Source: Nocardia amikacinitolerans NBRC 108937 (GTDB taxonomy: Bacteria; Actinomycetota; Actinomycetes; Mycobacteriales; Mycobacteriaceae). From it: DNA of 64,000 nucleotides. A model generated the notes under the pieces. That model ran no database searches. It was not told the DNA's origin and saw only the letters and a list, made by a program, of their open reading frames with translations. Positions 40,955-49,146 of this stretch are shown piece after piece. The stretch covers positions 1 through 64,000 of the forward strand of contig NZ_BDAU01000033.1 of assembly GCF_001612615.1 (NCBI RefSeq), written 5' to 3'. How positions within the stretch are numbered: the stretch's first letter is position 1; every line of letters starts with the position of its first letter. Both the position numbers and the translations under genes were made by a program.

Positions 40955-41599
40955 TCACCTCAGGGCCGAGGCGGTTTGTTCGAGCGCGTCGACGATTCGG
41001 GGATAGCACCCGCACCGGCAGATGTTGCCGCTCATCCACTCGCTGATCTCTTCGCGAGATCCGGTGTGCGCTTCCGCTATGCAACCGATGCCGGACATGA
41101 TCTGCCCTGGAGTGCAGTAACCGCACTGGAAGGCGTCGTGTTCGATGAACGCTTGCTGCAGAGGATGCAGGTCTGCATCGGTCGCCAGGCCCTCGATCGT
41201 TGTCACCGATGTCCCGTCGAGACGTGCTGCCAAGGTGAGGCACGAGTTGACTCTCCGGTCGTCGACCAGAACAGTGCACGCGCCGCAAGCGCCTGCGTCA
41301 CAACCCTTCTTGGTGCCGGTCAAACCCAGCTCTTCTCGGAGTAGGTCGAGCAGTGACGTGCGGTTGTCGACGGTGAGTCGCTGCTGTGTGCCATTGATGG
41401 TGACGGACACCGTGCTGTCGGACTCCGTCGGACCGGGCTCACCAGAAGATCTGCCCGCAGTCAGTCCGGTAGCGACGGCTGCACCGCCCGCCGCGGCTGA
41501 AACTGCGACGAAGGTCCGCCTGGAAATCGGCAACAGCGTGGGCCTACCTGGGGTTGTTTGGGTGGGGGGAGTGGTGGGAGCTGGGAGGTCAGTTGGCAT
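40955..41599 (-). CDS. Aldehyde oxidoreductase, 2Fe-2S subunit with Tat signal (PaoA-like)
   Basis: 214 residues from ATG 41599; an upstream start at 41650 is also open. A twin-arginine signal, SRRTFVAVSAAAGGAAVATG with the RR at residues 27-28, precedes two 2Fe-2S domains: CDAGACGACTVLVDDRRVNS plus the fourth Cys, and FQCGYCTPGQIMSGIG followed by SGNICRCGCYPRI. E. coli PaoA likewise carries the Tat signal and carries its partners to the periplasm. The order A-B-C-chaperone is the same as paoABCD. A perfect palindrome lies 75 bases upstream. The function is electron transfer from the Mo site to FAD, outside the cytoplasmic membrane. Confidence 0.92.
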   Translation of the reverse strand: MPTDLPAPTTPPTQTTPGRPTLLPISRRTFVAVSAAAGGAAVATGLTAGRSSGEPGPTESDSTVSVTINGTQQRLTVDNRTSLLDLLREELGLTGTKKGCDAGACGACTVLVDDRRVNSCLTLAARLDGTSVTTIEGLATDADLHPLQQAFIEHDAFQCGYCTPGQIMSGIGCIAEAHTGSREEISEWMSGNICRCGCYPRIVDALEQTASALR

Positions 41600-41673
41600 A
41601 TCTGCGCTCTCGGTTCGAGGAAACATCAATGTCTGCCGCGGAGGGCCCACTGTGGCAGCGCAAGTCAGGCGAC

Positions 41674-41689
41674 GAATGAACGTTCATTC
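41674..41689. promoter_or_regulatory. TetR-type operator before the aldehyde oxidoreductase operon
   Basis: GAATGAACGTTCATTC is a perfect 16-base palindrome, very much like known TetR-family operators. It lies between the oxidoreductase start (41599) and the end of the TetR gene (41747), where the operon promoter must be. Confidence 0.75.
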
Positions 41690-41746
41690 AGCCTCATCGA
41701 CAGTAGCACGTATGCTGGATTTGCTGTTGGGTCGGCTGGGCCTGGG

Positions 41747-42322
41747 CTAGTCGACCGGGCGACGGATGGCGCGCCAGCAGGCTGCGGCCGCATCGTCGAG
41801 CTGTTCGGCAGTCAGCCGGATTCCCGCCGCGGTCAGCCGGACGGTCACTCCGAGTCCGAGTTCGTAGAGGACTTCAAGCGGTAGCGGGAGCAGTTGGCTC
41901 GCAATTGCCGGTGAGGCAACCAGATCCAGCAGCGGATCCCCTGCCGCGACTGTGGCCTGGTGCGCGGCGTCGCGGTAGGGCGAGTTGTCGACCTGCAGCA
42001 GAAACTGCGCGTGCTCGGGATTTGCCTCGAGGTGGCGATAGCTCTGCGCCCACAACCGATGGAAGTCCTTCGCCCCGGACGCGGTGCGGGGGAGACCTGC
42101 GGTGGCCGCCGCTGAGAGCTCAGCTTTCGTCTCCTGGTAGGAGGCGAGCACGAGCTCGTCCTTGGATGAGTAGTGCGTGTACGCGGTGCCCGTCGCCACC
42201 CCGGCCTCTTTGGCAACTGCGTTCATCGACGTGCCGTGAAACCCATTGCGTGCCACCAGTCTTCGCAGGGCATGGCGGACTGCGGCGGCGCGGTCCACCG
42301 GCGCTGCATTCGGCGCGGTCAC
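41747..42322 (-). CDS. TetR-family transcriptional regulator
   Basis: 191 residues from GTG 42322, seven bases after AGAAAGG; longer starts lack such a site. N-terminal HTH: RHALRRLVARNGFHGTSMNA, VAKEAGVATGTAYTHYSSKD and ELVLASYQETKAEL, the standard pattern. The ligand domain (RLWAQSYRHLEANPEHAQFL, LDLVASPAIASQLLPLPLEV) is of the small general type. It lies upstream of the oxidoreductase genes in the same direction with a 147-base gap containing the 16-base palindrome. It very likely represses that operon and responds to an aldehyde or related compound (inference). Confidence 0.88.
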   Translation of the reverse strand: MTAPNAAPVDRAAAVRHALRRLVARNGFHGTSMNAVAKEAGVATGTAYTHYSSKDELVLASYQETKAELSAAATAGLPRTASGAKDFHRLWAQSYRHLEANPEHAQFLLQVDNSPYRDAAHQATVAAGDPLLDLVASPAIASQLLPLPLEVLYELGLGVTVRLTAAGIRLTAEQLDDAAAACWRAIRRPVD

Positions 42323-43077
42323 GGCAATCACCTTTCTTGGGGTCGAGCAGGTCTCCCTGCTCCTCAGTTGCTGATGATACGCAGATGGCGGCCCCGGCCT
42401 GCCCGGCATAGATCCGGGTTCGGCCGCCTCGCAGCTGCCGGTCGTCACAACGGCCATGTGCGACATGATGGCGGGCTCACCGTTTCCCATGTGCAGGCCC
42501 CGGTCGTGACGAACATGATCCTCTAGGGGGCTGCCCGCAAGACCATGCCGGTCATCTGGCCGAGACCGCCGACCCCCGCACTATCGACCCGACCGTGCAC
42601 GCCCCCGGCCCGGGCCGTCATCGGGAGATCCGGCGCACGGCCAACGAGGAAGTAGGGCCATCGGAATCACGTCGCTGGCGTGGAGCGGCAAGTGTGCCTT
42701 CTGGGCGGTGGCGCCCGCGTGCCCGTGCCGGTCGGTTGCGCGACCATCTTAGGTAACAGGCCGGACATCCGTCGACAGCCGCATTCTCAGCCGTCCGTGC
42801 GGTTTGGCGCTCACCGTCGTCGGCGTGTGCGACCGGATTTGCCAGCGACATGTCCCGTCGGTGGGCAGCGACCCGCAGGTCGTCGGCAGCAGCCCTACGA
42901 CTGGGGTGTTGCACCACCGGTCCACCGAGGGCGCCCAGCAGGGGGCACACGCATCTGCCCGCTGAGGGCGCGAGGGCCGTGCGGCACACGGAGTCGGACC
43001 CGCACTAGTCTCGGCGGAATGGGATGAGACAAGAAGGCAGCTGGCTCAGATGACAAATCTACTCGACTGAGTGTCGA
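42323..43077. other. Stretch without a convincing gene
   Basis: About 750 bases. Frames are open on both strands but rich in Arg, Pro and Gly and without recognised domains. A short part near 42550-42660 (+) reads HLAETADPRTIDPTVHAPGP and could be a remnant. No RNA gene seen. Confidence 0.35.
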
Positions 43078-43377
43078 ATGCTTGGCTGGCTCGGGGTCGG
43101 CATGGGGCACCTTCCTCTGCTACGGGGGAATCACATCGATCACCGGCCCTTCGTGGTCGAACAGCGAATCCGCATCGGCGACTGGGACGGCGATCTGATC
43201 TGGAATCGCGAACCGCTCCGCGATCGGGCACGCTCGTCGACCGCACGAGCCGCTACTCTGCTACTGGTGGGTCTCCAGCGCGAACGCAGCGCGGAGAATG
43301 TGCGCGACACTGTCGCAGACCTGGCCGCAGTCCAGTACCGGCTGAACCATCCACTTGGGTCGGCGCACACGGCATGA
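43078..43377 (+). pseudogene. IS30-family transposase remnant
   Basis: The frame reads RGNHIDHRPFVVEQRIRIGD, then WDGDLIWN. It continues in another frame as SGTLVDRTSRYSAT and in the first frame again as RERSAENVRDTVADL. These blocks match the catalytic centre of IS30 transposases (I..RP..VE.R...GHWEGDLI....; .GTLVERTTR; RSAE.VRDA). At least two frame changes and loss of both ends make it inactive. It marks past insertion in this gene-poor part. Confidence 0.65.
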
Positions 43378-43428
43378 GGTATTCCAAACGGCCAGTTAAC
43401 CTTTCGAATCGGCATCGTTGCGACGAGT

Positions 43429-43563
43429 TCAAGAATCCGCCAGCGCCTGCTCTCGCATCTGCTCGATCAGATTGCGGAGTTCGAGTACCGTCGGTTCGTC
43501 GAGGCGGAGCTCGGATGTGGGTGCTGGCCGTCTCCGGTGCACGCTCCCCACGTGTCCGTGCAC
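43429..43563 (-). CDS. Possible small ORF of unknown function
   Basis: 44 codons from GTG 43563, ending with SELRLDEPTVLELRNLIEQM and REQALADS before the stop. The second half has the regular helical, charged look of real protein, while the first half is Arg/Gly-rich. No family recognised and no clear ribosome-binding site. It may be the tail of a lost gene. Confidence 0.25.
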   Translation of the reverse strand: MHGHVGSVHRRRPAPTSELRLDEPTVLELRNLIEQMREQALADS

Positions 43564-43717
43564 ACCCAGCAATCCAGCGCCGGGTTGACACCGACCGAGC
43601 TGTCACCCAGAATCTCGCTGGCGGCGGCCGTATCCGAGAACTGGGCATCACCATCGTCCACCGGACCCGACAACCCAGTGGTACTGGGGAACCCAAGCAA
43701 ACGAGGGGGATCAGACA

Positions 43718-44026
43718 ATGCTGTGGAAGAAGCCTTCTGAAGTACCCGACGACAGCGGGATCGCGCGACAAATCATGCTGATGGAGACCTACGCCGACGG
43801 TGAGATGACCCGTGCGGATTTCGTGCGAGAGTGGCTGGACGCGCGCCTGATGTCTACAGGCAACGGTGAACGAGTTCACGAGCGGTTCGAAAGACTGCTC
43901 GACACTGTTTCGTCCGAAGTGGAGGATTACACGGTCGAGCCCGCGCCGCCCGAGCCCGATGACCCCTCTGAAGATCCGTTGCGAGCCGAAGTCGATCAGG
44001 CACGTATCGCACTCGGCGGGTTGTAG
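43718..44026 (+). CDS. Possible colicin-D-type immunity protein
   Basis: 102 acidic residues from 43718: RQIMLMETYADGEMTRADFV, REWLDARL, then GERVHERFERLLDTVSSEVE, DYTVEPAPPE and DPLRAEVDQARIALGG. The order of a helix with TRADFVREWL, a helix ending in a D-x-Y, and a last LRAEV helix resembles the four-helix ColD/CdiI immunity family, which blocks tRNA-cleaving toxins. No toxin domain is seen next to it, so it would be an orphan immunity gene. The family call is from pattern only. It is preceded by GAGGGGGATCAGACA. Confidence 0.5.
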   Translation: MLWKKPSEVPDDSGIARQIMLMETYADGEMTRADFVREWLDARLMSTGNGERVHERFERLLDTVSSEVEDYTVEPAPPEPDDPSEDPLRAEVDQARIALGGL

Positions 44027-44468
44027 GCATCCGCCCGAGGCCACACCGGCCAGGTACCGGTCGAGGTGATGCGGGAGACGCGAGTCGAACGGCAGCATGA
44101 AGCGACCGAGGGATCTGGAGTGTCGAATGCCGTGGCCGATGAGTTCGCTGAGATATGGGGAACCCCGGATCACAAGGTGTCGGTTTGTGGTATCGCCCAG
44201 CTTGAGCGACGTTCGCGCCCGCGCACTGCGATCCGGTCCTGGCGTCCAGCGCGATCGACGTCGTGGCGGACAGTGCACCTGGATGTCGTGGATCTCGTCG
44301 GTGGCATTGGGCAGCTGCTGACGACCGCGTGACCATTCTCGACGACTCGCCCGGTCCGACCGTGACGCTGCGCGTTCTGGCCCGGCCATGCCTCGCCGCC
44401 GATATTCGTGCGGTTCGACCAACTCACCATTCCTGACCAGCAACTGAATATGGAGTGAGGAGACCGAA
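44027..44468. other. Stretch with coding-like fragments only
   Basis: About 440 bases. On the plus strand ADEFAEIWGTPDHKVSVCGI (about 44120-44200) and on the minus strand SLKLGDTTNRHLVIRGSPYL look protein-like over the same bases. I cannot decide which was real, and neither forms a recognisable gene. Confidence 0.3.
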
Positions 44469-44855
44469 ATGAGCATGAGCTTGATTCAGATCGGCGTCGT
44501 CGTACTGGCCGTGCTGGTGCGGTGGCGTTCGACCGGCTGGTACTCGATCATCGCTGTCATCGGCACCTTGGGGCTGTTGCCGGTGATAGTGTTGAGCCCC
44601 TTGGTGGTTGCCGGTTTCCTTGCGCCCCAGGCGGCATGGCCACTGATGGTGCTGGCCGACGTTCTGCTGATCACCAGCGCGCTGACTCTGGCCGATGGTG
44701 GTGACGCCGGAGCCATGATCCCCATCTTGGACGACAAGACGGCCGATTCCACTGTGGGACAAGCAGTGGACAAAGTCGGACGAATTGCCGGCATCGCATA
44801 TTTGATGTCCATTGTGCCGCTGTTGATTTGGACCTGGATATCGGTTGTCGGCTGA
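44469..44855 (+). CDS. Small integral membrane protein, unknown
   Basis: 128 residues from ATG 44469, nine bases after GAGGAG, with a good site for translation. Four hydrophobic segments: SLIQIGVVVLAVLVRW, TGWYSIIAVIGTLGLLPVIV, AGFLAPQAAWPLMVLADVLL and GIAYLMSIVPLLIWTWIS. Between the last two lies a polar loop with DGGDAGAMIPILDDKTADST. No family recognised. Neighbours on both sides are remnants, so no operon context helps. Confidence 0.6.
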   Translation: MSMSLIQIGVVVLAVLVRWRSTGWYSIIAVIGTLGLLPVIVLSPLVVAGFLAPQAAWPLMVLADVLLITSALTLADGGDAGAMIPILDDKTADSTVGQAVDKVGRIAGIAYLMSIVPLLIWTWISVVG

Positions 44856-45380
44856 GATGACGCAGGCCACGGCCGGGGCGTTCGTGGGGTCCAGCGAACG
44901 CGTCGACCCACAGACTTCGATGAGCGCATCGTGCGTATCGAGAGGTGTCCTCGTGGAGAACTGGGAAACCTCATGACGGCATCGTCGGACTACCCAACGT
45001 TGACGGCGAGCGTGTACTCGCCGCCGCGATGTCGGCGGAGCTGGGCGGCATCGCTACGCAAAGCTGCGCAGCTTTTCGGATAGGCGGGGTGTCGATCACC
45101 TTCGGGTGGCCGGTGCTGCACCTACGTCTGTTCAGGGCGGCTCTCGGCGACCAGTCGAAGCACTGCTACCGGCCCCAAACCAGAGGCGGTTCAACCTCCG
45201 GACAGCTAGAGGCAGATCACTCCCGGTTGAGTGATTCTGTCGCGGATAGGTTCTGGCTGCAGAGGGATTGGCAGAGCCCTGGTTCACACGCTGCGGCGGT
45301 ATGAAGATCGTCACCGAACTGCACAGTGCGTGGCAGCTGCGAGCGGCCGGTCGTACACCGCTTGGATCCGGAGGTTCGAG
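44856..45380. other. Stretch without a convincing gene
   Basis: About 525 bases with no recognised domain or RNA. The frames that are open are short and have poor coding character. Confidence 0.35.
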
Positions 45381-45709
45381 TGAGCGAGACCGGTGTGACG
45401 AACCCTTGGGAAGCGCTGCGTGATCAGGCGCAGGGTGGTGCGTTGGAATTCCATCCGCGAGCGGCGCTCGAGGTTGTGGAGGTGGTGGTCGAGCTCCTCG
45501 GCGGTGTACTGGCCATTCGTGAGAACGCGACGCAAGTGGAGCACTTCGAATCGCTGTCGAACTTGTCGTCGGGCGAAGCGCTTGCGGCGAAATTCGCGAA
45601 CAAGGGCGTCGAACTCGGGCGGGTCCTCGACGGGCATGTCCTCACCGTCGGCTCCGTCCTGCTCGGGCTCGAGACTGTGCCCGTCGTGATGCTGGCGGCA
45701 CGGATGTAG
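45381..45709 (+). CDS. Hypothetical helical protein (WXG100/ESX-like in shape)
   Basis: 109 residues from GTG 45381: SETGVTNPWEALRDQAQGGA, FHPRAALEVVEVVVELLGGV and EHFESLSNLSSGEALAAKFA, then NKGVELGRVLDGHVLTVGSV. A pair of helices with a WE near the start and a GxxLAAKFANKGVE segment is common in small actinobacterial proteins encoded near type VII secretion genes. I do not know a function. The end (LETVPVVMLAARM) departs from that pattern, so the 3' part may be frameshifted. No secretion genes are nearby. Confidence 0.45.
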
Positions 45710-46361
45710 TGCAGGTCCTCGATCGCGGTCTGGCTGATGCCGCCGCTCATGGCTGCCGCGACGGCACCGTGCGCGACGGGGCAAGCCTTCCTGATCTCCG
45801 CTGCCGCCCCCGCATACCTGGGCACGGCATCCGGGGGGTGCTGGAAGCAGATCGGCAGGCCGCCGAGATGGCGCAGGCTGAGTTCGGCTCGCCTGACGAA
45901 GATTTTTCGGGGCGGCCGTGTGTTCGCCACTGGCCGGGGCCAGCCGGGACAAGCCCGCTTTCGTGGCGATCAGCAGATCGTCGGGATGGGGGTGCCGGCC
46001 CGGCGAATCAGTGCTTCGCTGACGAAGGGGCCTTCGATGCCGGAGGGAAGACCTTGCCCGGACCGACCGGCAATCGGTGGTCCGTGGCGGCCGTCAGTGC
46101 AAGCACCGCACTTGTCTGGCGTTGAACTGAGGTGCTCCCGTCATGGCCATTGGTGGGTTCATGTGTGCCGACAATCGGTCGCAACCGATCACATCTCGAT
46201 CAGCGCGGAAGGTCACCGCAACGTTCCAGGGGGAAGCTGACCGTTAGCTGCGATCGGTCTCGGAACACGTTGTGAGCGAGAACATTTCGATATCGCGCAC
46301 CTTAACGTTCATCCCGGCTGGACATCCCGTTCCGCCGCCCTGAGACAGAAAGAACAATATA
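45710..46361. other. Stretch without a convincing gene
   Basis: About 650 bases. The minus strand frame at 45710-45930 (LSLRHLGGLPICFQHPPDAV) and a plus frame near 45950-46120 are open, but neither shows a known domain. Probably decayed DNA like its surroundings. Confidence 0.3.
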
Positions 46362-46505
46362 GTGTCACCAAGTGCCGTAGTAACTCGACTGTGTATTGGG
46401 ACGATCCTCGGCGGTGCCGTGGTGCTGACCGCAGCGTGCGGCAGTGATAAGTCATCCGCTCCGGCCGGCGACGCAGCAGTCACGGAGAAGCGCAGTCCCG
46501 CGTGA
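46362..46505 (+). CDS. Short lipoprotein, probably truncated
   Basis: 47 residues from GTG 46362: VSPSAVVTRLCIGTILGGAV, then VLTAACGSDKSSAPAGDA, VTEKRSPA and stop. The hydrophobic stretch and the lipobox L-T-A-A-C with Gly-Ser-Asp after the Cys are a textbook lipoprotein signal. The mature part is only about 20 residues, so the gene is most likely cut. A very small surface lipoprotein is the alternative. Confidence 0.5.
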   Translation: MSPSAVVTRLCIGTILGGAVVLTAACGSDKSSAPAGDAAVTEKRSPA

Positions 46506-46910
46506 GCGTGCGGTAGACGCGGATCTCGTGTTCGTCCCCGCGCCTGTTGTTGCCCGAGAGGACCGCGATGCCTGCACTGCGTGAACGGACTGTCGCGATC
46601 GACTCGGCGTGGTCTGAAGGTATCCGGGTCACGTGTGAAACTCGTGATGCCGCAATATGATTCATGTTGCTCGCCATGGCGGTACTCTAGTCGTTGTGGG
46701 CGGTTTGGTCGCTCATCGAACTGCATCGCAACGCGGCCGAAATGCTGGGCTTCGGACTCTTGCTCTTACTGTCTCTCCTCGCGTCTGGTCTCGGTATGCC
46801 GGCCAACGGTGCCATGGTCGTGCGTCGTGAAGGGTTGAGGGTCCCGACCGTCGTCACGGCGCTAGCTCCGCGTTCATGGCGCGGCCTCGCGGACATGTCG
46901 TCTTGCCTGG
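46506..46910. other. Stretch without a convincing gene
   Basis: About 400 bases. A minus frame at 46480-46677 is weakly coding-like and a plus frame at 46694 has a hydrophobic run, but neither can be supported as a gene. Confidence 0.3.
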
Positions 46911-48143
46911 CTATCCGACGGTCTCGGTGGTTGGTCGGAATACCCAGCGCAGCCCGACAAAGCGTGTGAGTGTGGCGAGCAGGTTGGCCATCACCAGCAC
47001 GAACAGTTCCACCGTGATAGAAACCGTAGGTACCCAATGGTGCAGGGCGAATAGTGATCCACTGGTCAGCAGCAGCCCGATGCCGAAGATGAGCAAGCCC
47101 TGGACGTGGTGGGTAACCGCGCCGGAGGCGCCGCGGACGCCGAAGGTGAATGCGCGGTTGGCCGCGGTGTTTCCGACCGCGGTGATCAGCAGAGCAAGTA
47201 AGTTGGCGATCTGAGCCCCGGCGAGCGGTTGCAGGATGACATACAGCAGCAGATAGGCGAGGGTGCTGAGGACACCGACGATGCCGAAACGCACGGACTG
47301 CCCGACCATCCCGTGCGGTACGCCCTCGATGAGCGGTTCACGGCCGATCGCGGTCCGCAGGTCGTTGATCGGCAGCTCGCCGGTGGTCAGGGCACGAACC
47401 AGCCGCCAGACTCCGAGTAGGTCCTTGCGTGCGGTGTCGATGATGTCGACCCGGGAGTCCGGATCGTCGATCCAGTCCACCGGCACCTCGTGGATGCGCA
47501 GGCCGGCCCGTTCGGCGATGACGAGCAGCTCGGTGTCGAAGAACCATTCACCGTCCTTGATGAGGGGCAGTATCTTGCGGGCAACGTCGGTGCGCATGGC
47601 CTTGAACCCGCACTGAGCGTCGGAGAAGCGGGCACGGAATGCAGCTTTGAGGATGAGATTGTAACTGCGCGAGATGAATTCGCGCTTTGCGCCGCGCACG
47701 ACGCGAGAGGTGGGGCTCAGCCGGGTGCCGATGGCCAGATCGGAATGCCCAGATACCAGCGGAGCGACCAGGGGTAGCAACCCGTTGAGGTCGGTGGACA
47801 AGTCGACGTCCATGTACGCGACGATCTGGGCATCGGAGTCTTCCCAGACTGTCTTGAGCGCTCGACCGCGGCCTTTTCGCTCGAGGTGCGCCACGCGGAC
47901 ATCGTCGAATTCGTCGGCGAGCCGTCGTGCGATGAGCAGAGTGGAGTCGGTGCTGGCGTTGTCGGCGATGGTGACGCGCGCCGAGAACGGGAAACCGTTG
48001 CGAAGGTATGTGCGCAGTCGGCGGATGCAATCGGCGAGATCGCGCTCTTCGTTGTATACCGGAATGACGACGTCCAGCACGGGCGTGGACCGCGGGTCCG
48101 GGGCTGGTTCGGCTGTGGGACTGGCGAGCACGCTTTCTGTCAT
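46911..48143 (-). CDS. GT2 glycosyltransferase fused to GtrA-like membrane domain
   Basis: Polyprenyl-phosphate sugar synthase-like protein, 410 residues from ATG 48143. GT2 domain (~residues 22-240): PVLDVVIPVYNEERDLADCI, TIADNASTDSTLLIARRLAD, QIVAYMDVDLSTDLNGLLPL with the D-x-D, DAQCGFKAMRTDVARKILPL, and GEWFFDTELLVIAERAGLRI. The C-terminal GtrA part has four membrane spans: QSVRFGIVGVLSTLAYLLLY, IANLLALLITAVGNTAANRA, GLLIFGIGLLLTSGSLFALH and ELFVLVMANLLATLTRFVGL. It probably loads mannose or another sugar on a lipid carrier for use by the ArnT-like transferases nearby. A second, broken copy of its GT2 part is at 52597. Confidence 0.9.
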   Translation of the reverse strand: MTESVLASPTAEPAPDPRSTPVLDVVIPVYNEERDLADCIRRLRTYLRNGFPFSARVTIADNASTDSTLLIARRLADEFDDVRVAHLERKGRGRALKTVWEDSDAQIVAYMDVDLSTDLNGLLPLVAPLVSGHSDLAIGTRLSPTSRVVRGAKREFISRSYNLILKAAFRARFSDAQCGFKAMRTDVARKILPLIKDGEWFFDTELLVIAERAGLRIHEVPVDWIDDPDSRVDIIDTARKDLLGVWRLVRALTTGELPINDLRTAIGREPLIEGVPHGMVGQSVRFGIVGVLSTLAYLLLYVILQPLAGAQIANLLALLITAVGNTAANRAFTFGVRGASGAVTHHVQGLLIFGIGLLLTSGSLFALHHWVPTVSITVELFVLVMANLLATLTRFVGLRWVFRPTTETVG

Positions 48144-48314
48144 GGATCCAGCCTGGAAGCTCAAGCTCGCGCCGGGCTCGATCACAGCTGGGAGCTGGCT
48201 GTGATTATCCGTTGGCAGGCCGATGCCAGGGCTAGAGGCTGAACGCTTTCCGCTCGGCAGTGCGAAAATGATGGTACGTATCGGTCTGCTGCCTGCAGCA
48301 GTAGGACGGGCAGG

Positions 48315-48448
48315 GTGATCCGAGAACTCGCGTCGACAATCCAAACCCACGGTGAGGCCGGCGGTTTGTCGGAAGCGATGACTTCCCCAAGTTCCACCGA
48401 GGCGAACAACAGAGCGGTCCCTGCGAACGGCCCCAAGGCAGTGTTCAC
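48315..48448 (-). pseudogene. Remnant of an ArnT-like glycosyltransferase
   Basis: TALLFASVELGEVIASDKPP followed by ASPWVW corresponds to TALLFGSVDPGNVISVDKPPASLWAM in the intact gene at 53310, after which the similarity stops. Only this first luminal loop survives, directly upstream of the GT2-GtrA gene. It indicates a third, lost copy of the transferase. Confidence 0.55.
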
Positions 48449-48747
48449 GATGACCGGCAGCCCGAGCGCGGATGCGGAAACGCAACTTGAGAAGCCTTGC
48501 AGTATCCCTGACGGGCCGGAGCTTTACTGTGGGCATTCGTGATCTGGCGGCGCATCCGATCGCGGTCGTCAATGGCGTGCCGACGGATCCGGAGGTTCTG
48601 CTTGATACTACCCGTTTACGGTCGAGTCGGGTGGTTCCGGAATAGGGGTGCTGAAGGCCCGGCTATCCGCTGGCCTGCATAGTGGATGTGGAACAGAAGC
48701 TCAAGACTGGTGCCGAAGGCAAGCTCGAAGGTGATGCGGACTTAGGC

Positions 48748-49010
48748 GTGCGGCACCAACAAGATCTGCGCCGAGGAAACGGTATCTACCCTTCTCGCAG
48801 ACTTCCTCTCCGGCAGGCTTCCCGAACGTGACTTAACCCGAGACGATTTCATGTCCGTGCTGTCCCAACGCCAGCCGAACCTCAAGACCCGCGATGGCTG
48901 GCACTCCATCGACTGTGCGGAATGCGCAGCCAGCGCGTCGGACTCCCGCCCACGAGTAAAACTAACCTCCATTGAAGACATGGTCGGCGCCGCGAATCAC
49001 CACGGCGACC
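48748..49010 (+). pseudogene. Second copy of the FprB C-terminus
   Basis: CGTNKICAEETVSTLLADFL, SGRLPERDLTRDDFMSVLSQ, RQPNLKTRDGWHSIDCAE and SRPRVKLTSIEDMVGAA align with the last ~85 residues of the FprB-like protein at 18336 (GTNKICARETAATLLSDFL.., RDDFADLLSQRQPDLIDREGW, RPRVKFTAIQDMVAAA). The rest of the gene is absent; upstream only a short coding-like piece is seen (VVNGVPTDPEVLLDTTRL, 48570-48640). The frame runs on to 49351 over the lipoprotein gene. Dead copy of a reductase gene. Confidence 0.75.
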
Positions 49011-49146
49011 GTGAAAGTGGTGGCCCTGTTATCCCTGCAGATCATCCGGCAGGGGCACCACGACCGTTATGCGTCGGCGGATACGGCGTTATTGCGGTGA
49101 GGCGCGCCGCCGTCGCCCAGCAATGGCACCGCATCCTGCGGCAGAT

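Noticed and set aside
43253..44476. 407-codon minus-strand frame
   Set aside because: It runs over the IS30 remnant and the immunity-like gene and contains no continuous domain.
46687..47037. Minus-strand and plus-strand small ORFs upstream of the GT2-GtrA 3' end
   Set aside because: No ribosome site or family; the plus frame's hydrophobic run is likely chance.
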